This document shows positions 38,524 to 41,225 of a stretch of DNA of 41,225 nt, piece after piece. A program made the position numbers and the translations under genes. Within the stretch, counting starts at the first letter, position 1. Every line of letters starts with the position of its first letter. The notes beneath the pieces are model-generated. The model did no database searches. It was given only the letters and a program-made list of their open reading frames with translations, and was not told the DNA's origin. Where the stretch lies: the IMG/VR virus record IMGVR_UViG_3300020171_000067, positions 1 through 41,225 of that record. One strand, written 5' to 3'. Origin of the DNA: a virus.

Positions 38524-38734
38524 TTATCACCTTCCAGATTGCCCAAAATAGAGCTAGGGCAGAGTCTTTGCTTCTTGTTAATCTGTTCCTGTGCTGGTTG
38601 ATTTGGCATAGTCCCCACCTCGCTCTGATTTTTTCCCAATCCTCTTTTGCCCATTCCTGAAATTTACAAAAACGGCACTTAAAGAAAGCACCATCAAAAT
38701 AGACATTCTCACTATGGCATTTTGGACAATTCAT
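38516..38734 (-). CDS. Zinc-ribbon protein, 72 aa
   Basis: MNCPKCHSENVYFDGAFFKC followed by RFC gives C-x2-C and C-x2-C with strands between, the N-terminal zinc ribbon; then a basic helical C-terminus ending ALALFWAIWKV, similar to the C-terminal helix of the ABA-sandwich proteins. Confidence 0.78.
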   Translation of the reverse strand: MNCPKCHSENVYFDGAFFKCRFCKFQEWAKEDWEKIRARWGLCQINQHRNRLTRSKDSALALFWAIWKVIND

Positions 38735-38764
38735 CTTTTCCCTCCTTTAACTTGGCTTGCCAAT

Positions 38765-39073
38765 CTAATCTACCAAATTACGGTCTTTTAAGGCTTGTTT
38801 ATACCCTGCCTTGTAAAATTCCATATCTATGGACAGTCTGGCTATGTGGTATTGTTTCCGAAATTCCTCGTCAACCAGTTCATTCTCTAAATCGGCTCTA
38901 GGTGAACCTTGCTCGTGTAATCCTCTCTCATATCCCATACCCTCCCCAGCCTTGAAGGAGATTTCAGCTTGGTTTGCTACCATTTCATAAACTATTCCAC
39001 AATGGTCACTTATATCTGCGATAGACCCATCATCACTTCTGTATTTCTCTATTACGGTATCTTTAGCTTCCAT
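38765..39073 (-). CDS. Hypothetical protein, 102 aa
   Basis: ATG 39073 has AGGAGAAG before it; the frame is open further upstream but that part is a shadow of the neighbour. Acidic helical protein, with a C-terminal YKAGYKQALKD helix. Not recognised. Confidence 0.7.
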   Translation of the reverse strand: MEAKDTVIEKYRSDDGSIADISDHCGIVYEMVANQAEISFKAGEGMGYERGLHEQGSPRADLENELVDEEFRKQYHIARLSIDMEFYKAGYKQALKDRNLVD

Positions 39074-39287
39074 CTTTCTTCTCCTGATAGTATTTATCAG
39101 AGCATCTCTTTTCTGATGGAGGGAAATGTCTCTTGCCACACCAGATACAAAACCAGTTCCAAGTTAGCAAACGCAACAGAAAATCACAATGGCTAAATAA
39201 CCAGAATTCCAGTTTATTAGGAGGACTGAAAATTTTGGCTGTTTGTTTATCTTGCCAATCTAATTGAGCTTTTAATGTTGGTCTCAT
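39063..39287 (-). CDS. Cys-rich protein, 74 aa, with structured leader
   Basis: AAAGGAG RBS. Aromatic middle (LEFWLFSHCDFLLRLLTWNWF) then CIWCGKRHFPPSEKRC, a zinc-knuckle-like C-x2-C-x11-C. Its start is 17 bases downstream of the long stem at 39304-39423, so that element may control it. Confidence 0.68.
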   Translation of the reverse strand: MRPTLKAQLDWQDKQTAKIFSPPNKLEFWLFSHCDFLLRLLTWNWFCIWCGKRHFPPSEKRCSDKYYQEKKDGS

Positions 39288-39303
39288 TTCTTCTCCTTTA
39301 TCC

Positions 39304-39423
39304 GTTCAGGGTGAGGGCTACTTCCTACAATCTTGTCTCCATTCAGGTTTAGCTAGCTCCCCTTAGATTGTAGTTTGTCCCTGTCTGTTCTGTTTAGGTC
39401 AAATTCACCCTCACCCTTTGAAC
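39304..39423 (-). promoter_or_regulatory. Nested-stem RNA leader candidate
   Basis: AGGGTGAGGG (39308-39317) pairs with CCCTCACCCT (39408-39417); after a two-base bulge GTTC (39304-39307) pairs with GAAC (39420-39423). Inside, CTACAATCT (39325-39333) pairs with AGATTGTAG (39365-39373). Twenty-three pairs in two nested perfect stems directly upstream of an RBS suggest a regulatory leader. Motif class not recognised. Confidence 0.55.
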
Positions 39424-39637
39424 CTTGCCCTGAGCCTACTCCTTCTTACCTATCTACACTTGGCTGGAATAATCACCAGTGGTGTATTCGGTTGGCTTCG
39501 GCTCGGGTTTCCTGCCAGTAGCCAGCGACCTTACGGCACTAACCCTACTTTCCTGAACTGCCCTTTGTTCTTTTGATGAACTCTTATTAAGAACCTCTAT
39601 TCCAAGAAGTTCGGGTGGCTGGCGACTTGCCCTCTGC
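39424..39637 (-). other. Gene-free stretch continuing the leader region
   Basis: No start-bearing gene. A minus-strand frame without any start codon runs 71 codons and looks protein-like near PPELLGIEVLNKSS. TGGAATA (near 39463) can pair with TATTCCA (near 39598); GACTTGCCC (39623-39631) pairs with GGGCAAGTC (39815-39823) across the small gene. Confidence 0.45.
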
Positions 39638-39787
39638 CTACTCTACCAAGGCAATTCGTGCCTGAATTTTCTCTTCCTGATTTTTGTTCCATTCATGGAT
39701 TTGATTACAAATGTTTTCAGGAACGCCAAGTTCAAGTAATCTATCCGCAATTTCAGCGACTTTCTTAATATCCTCTAGGGTTTTCAT
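39638..39787 (-). CDS. Small helical protein, 49 aa
   Basis: The frame is open to 39841, but AAAGGAGG lies before ATG 39787. Two helices (LEDIKKVAEIADRLLEL; CNQIHEWNKNQEEKIQ). It is an isolated gene inside a 680-bp region otherwise without genes. Not recognised. Confidence 0.65.
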   Translation of the reverse strand: MKTLEDIKKVAEIADRLLELGVPENICNQIHEWNKNQEEKIQARIALVE

Positions 39788-39968
39788 ACTGCCTCCTTTA
39801 CCTTCTGGCTTTGGGCAAGTCCTTGCTGGCTGTCTTTCCATTAGGCTAACCCTAACGAGTTATCCTGAAGTCTACTAGGTTACGCTAGTGTTAGCTTTCG
39901 CCACCAGCCATACCTACTGGGTAGTAATCCCAATGAACCAGCATCCTATTCAGTTTTTAATCTCCTTT
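39788..39968 (-). other. Gene-free stretch, little seen
   Basis: Contains a short frame (ATG about 39926, 17 codons) and a hairpin TGGGATTACTACCCA. One arm of the 9-bp pair with 39623-39631. Likely part of the same structured region as 39304-39637. Confidence 0.4.
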
Positions 39969-40538
39969 CTAAAATGGTATATTCTCTGGATCTATTTCTT
40001 CTGCACCCAACTTTTTTGCTTCTTCTACCAATTTACTTTTTGACTTTGACACCTCCTTTATGTTTATTCCCTCAAGATACGCCTCAAACCTTTTGGCGAT
40101 AGTGAGGACTTTATCAACAGAGTCCGCATTGAAAGTCTTTGCTACCTCAACCGCAGCATTCAATGAGGTTTGTCTTTGAATGCTTATGCGGGTTATCCTT
40201 TCTCTTTCAGCCCAATCTTCTTTTGACATCTCTTGGCTATCGGTTGGTGGTTTACTACCACTTACCTCTTTAACAGGGCTAGGAATTGATTGTGGGGCTA
40301 CTAGGGGCTTATCAGGTGACTTAACCCCCCCCTCAAATAACTCAGCCTTGTTAATAAAAATCCCGAACTGTGTCGGAGCAACGCTAATCTTTGATGCCCT
40401 ACCAACTATAAGAGCTTCGGATAGGGTAGCATTTTTAGCAGATAGGATATACTTCCCACCAACGCCATCAATAATATCAAATCCCCCCTTTGCTCCTGGC
40501 GTCTTACTCGCCACTGTGATTACAAATTCATTTGACAT
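39969..40538 (-). CDS. SSB-like protein candidate, 189 aa
   Basis: N-terminal beta-rich half (residues 1-75), a Pro/Ser linker (75-105), then a helical region and a C-terminal tip EEIDPENIPF. Bacterial SSB proteins end in an acidic tail with -D-x-I-P-F that docks partner proteins; here the P-F end and acidic lead are kept. The fold of the N-terminal half is not clearly an OB fold, so this may instead be a single-strand annealing or recombination accessory. AGGAGG-type RBS at ATG 40538. Confidence 0.6.
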   Translation of the reverse strand: MSNEFVITVASKTPGAKGGFDIIDGVGGKYILSAKNATLSEALIVGRASKISVAPTQFGIFINKAELFEGGVKSPDKPLVAPQSIPSPVKEVSGSKPPTDSQEMSKEDWAERERITRISIQRQTSLNAAVEVAKTFNADSVDKVLTIAKRFEAYLEGINIKEVSKSKSKLVEEAKKLGAEEIDPENIPF

Positions 40539-40539
40539 T

Positions 40540-40731
40540 TTATCCCTCCTTTATTTCTGGCGTTTGTAATTCCGCATTAAGTTTTAATTTTACAGCATCT
40601 TCAAATGTCTTGTCAAGGTCATCCCCGTTGCTTTCTACCTTGTAGCCGATAACTCCCTTTGTGGCTGACCTCTCAAAGACGACCCGATAGCGACCATTCT
40701 GCGTGATATGAGTAACTGTCTGATTTTCCAT
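40540..40731 (-). CDS. Hypothetical protein, 63 aa
   Basis: GGAGGAATA before ATG 40731. Small beta-hairpin region (THITQNGRYRVVFERSATKGVIGYKVE) then a helix. One base from the SSB-like gene. Contains a TTGACA-N18-TAAAAT promoter for the next gene. Confidence 0.7.
   Translation of the reverse strand: MENQTVTHITQNGRYRVVFERSATKGVIGYKVESNGDDLDKTFEDAVKLKLNAELQTPEIKEG
40587..40616 (-). promoter_or_regulatory. Intragenic leftward promoter
   Basis: TTGACA (40616-40611), 18-bp spacer, TAAAAT (40592-40587), followed by TAAAA as in the repeated cassette; -35 in the palindrome CTTGTCAAG. It would serve the SSB-like gene. Confidence 0.55.
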
Positions 40732-40873
40732 TATTCCTCCTTACTAATAGTTTAACACTAATTCATACAAAAGTCCTCAGGTGTCAATCTCTCTATCGGT
40801 CTAGCCAATACCCAAAATACCTGATATAAGAGTTGCTTGAATGAGTATTCCCTCGCCTTGCCTTCGTATAATA
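40732..40873 (-). other. Gap between pentapeptide gene and 40731 gene
   Basis: Has a TTGACA (near 40780) without a good -10 at normal spacing. No gene seen. Confidence 0.4.
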
Positions 40874-41225
40874 TCACTTATTTATCTCCTTCCAATAGTC
40901 CTGCCATTCTGGAAATCCTTCGTCTGCTAAAACATTAAATATATGCCCCATCACATTGCCAAAACGCTTGCTAATAGCATCCCAACAAAGGGTATGAACG
41001 ATGATTTCTCCAATGGCCACCCATTCAACAACAATAAAGGTATTTACTGGTTGCCGTCTAACAACTTCTTTGAATATATCGTGGGACCCTTTGTAATTTT
41101 TAGCGCCTCTCAAGTCAGCACCTCTCAAGTCAGCACCTCTCAAGTCAGCACCTCTCAAGTCAGCACCTCTCAAGTGAGCGCCTCTCAAGTCAGCACCTCT
41201 CAAGTCAGCACCTCCCAAGTCAGCA
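40874..41225 (-). CDS. Pentapeptide-repeat protein, 3' part (split by window edge)
   Basis: Carries the last eight pentapeptides (RGADL-type) and a 77-residue non-repeat C-terminal domain starting [19 protein letters not shown], with a hydrophobic segment [21 protein letters not shown] and ending [10 protein letters not shown]. This C-terminal domain, of unknown function, may be the effector part with the beta-helix as a scaffold. The ATG at about 41218 inside the array is not the real start, which is at 454. Confidence 0.85.
   Translation of the reverse strand, partial: ADLGGADLRGADLRGAHLRGADLRGADLRGADLRGADLRGAKNYKGSHDIFKEVVRRQPVNTFIVVEWVAIGEIIVHTLCWDAISKRFGNVMGHIFNVLADEGFPEWQDYWKEINK
41141..41225. 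repeat. 85-bp direct terminal repeat, right copy
   Basis: Exact copy of 23-107. Supports circular closure of the window. Confidence 0.75.

Noticed and set aside
1-41225. Lysogeny module (integrase, repressor, attachment sites)
   Set aside because: No recombinase catalytic pattern or clear repressor was found; temperate lifestyle cannot be supported, though absence by eye is weak evidence.

Overview
The window looks like a nearly complete, probably circular genome of a tailed double-stranded DNA bacteriophage (Caudoviricetes), most likely short-tailed: there is a terminase, portal, scaffold, major capsid protein and a run of virion and tail proteins, but no tape-measure, sheath or tube gene that I can recognise. 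No integrase, repressor, DNA polymerase, rRNA or tRNA was seen. The host cannot be read from the sequence; strong AGGAGG-type ribosome binding sites and ordinary promoter boxes point to a bacterium. The two window ends share an exact 85-bp repeat (23-107 and 41141-41225) inside one pentapeptide-repeat gene, and the frame is preserved when they are overlaid, so the unit genome is about 41.1 kb.

There are two opposing transcription arms. The rightward arm (4438-27063) holds two small early-placed genes, a 457-bp non-coding control region (5052-5507 with a hairpin RNA candidate, iteron-like repeats and a palindrome), then terminase small-subunit candidate, large terminase, portal, two unknown virion-type genes, a giant 1129-residue internal-virion-like protein, scaffold, major capsid protein, a FmdB-like zinc ribbon, about a dozen small head or decoration-type proteins, a LamG-like protein, two large proteins with carbohydrate-binding-like modules, a papain-like cysteine protein and two small membrane proteins that may serve lysis.

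The leftward arm starts at the divergent promoter region near 4260, runs left through the window edge and re-enters at 41225 down to 27125. It is a long chain of tightly overlapping small genes: many zinc-ribbon miniproteins, a pentapeptide-repeat protein, an SSB-like protein, a RecA/DnaB-type ATPase, a MazG-like pyrophosphohydrolase, RusA-like resolvase, two DNA methyltransferase-family proteins, a metallophosphoesterase, a deoxyribosyltransferase-like protein, a HEXXH metalloprotein and a DUF1353 protein. This is the DNA-metabolism and host-takeover arm. At least eleven genes here and in the right arm are under 60 codons and were found by reading the sequence directly.

Regulation is visible. 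Leftward promoters have TTGACA and TAAAAT/TAGAAT boxes with 17-18 bp spacing, often with a palindromic -35 (CTTGTCAAG), and one promoter plus RBS cassette is present twice almost unchanged. Rightward promoters are of the extended -10 type (TGnTATAAT) with no clear -35. Several genes start 6-10 nt after the -10 box, implying leaderless or nearly leaderless messages. The most unusual parts are three gene-free stretches with long-range base pairing (3437-3980, 39288-39637, 5060-5190), which are candidates for undescribed phage structured RNAs, and several decayed duplications around the DNA methyltransferase gene.
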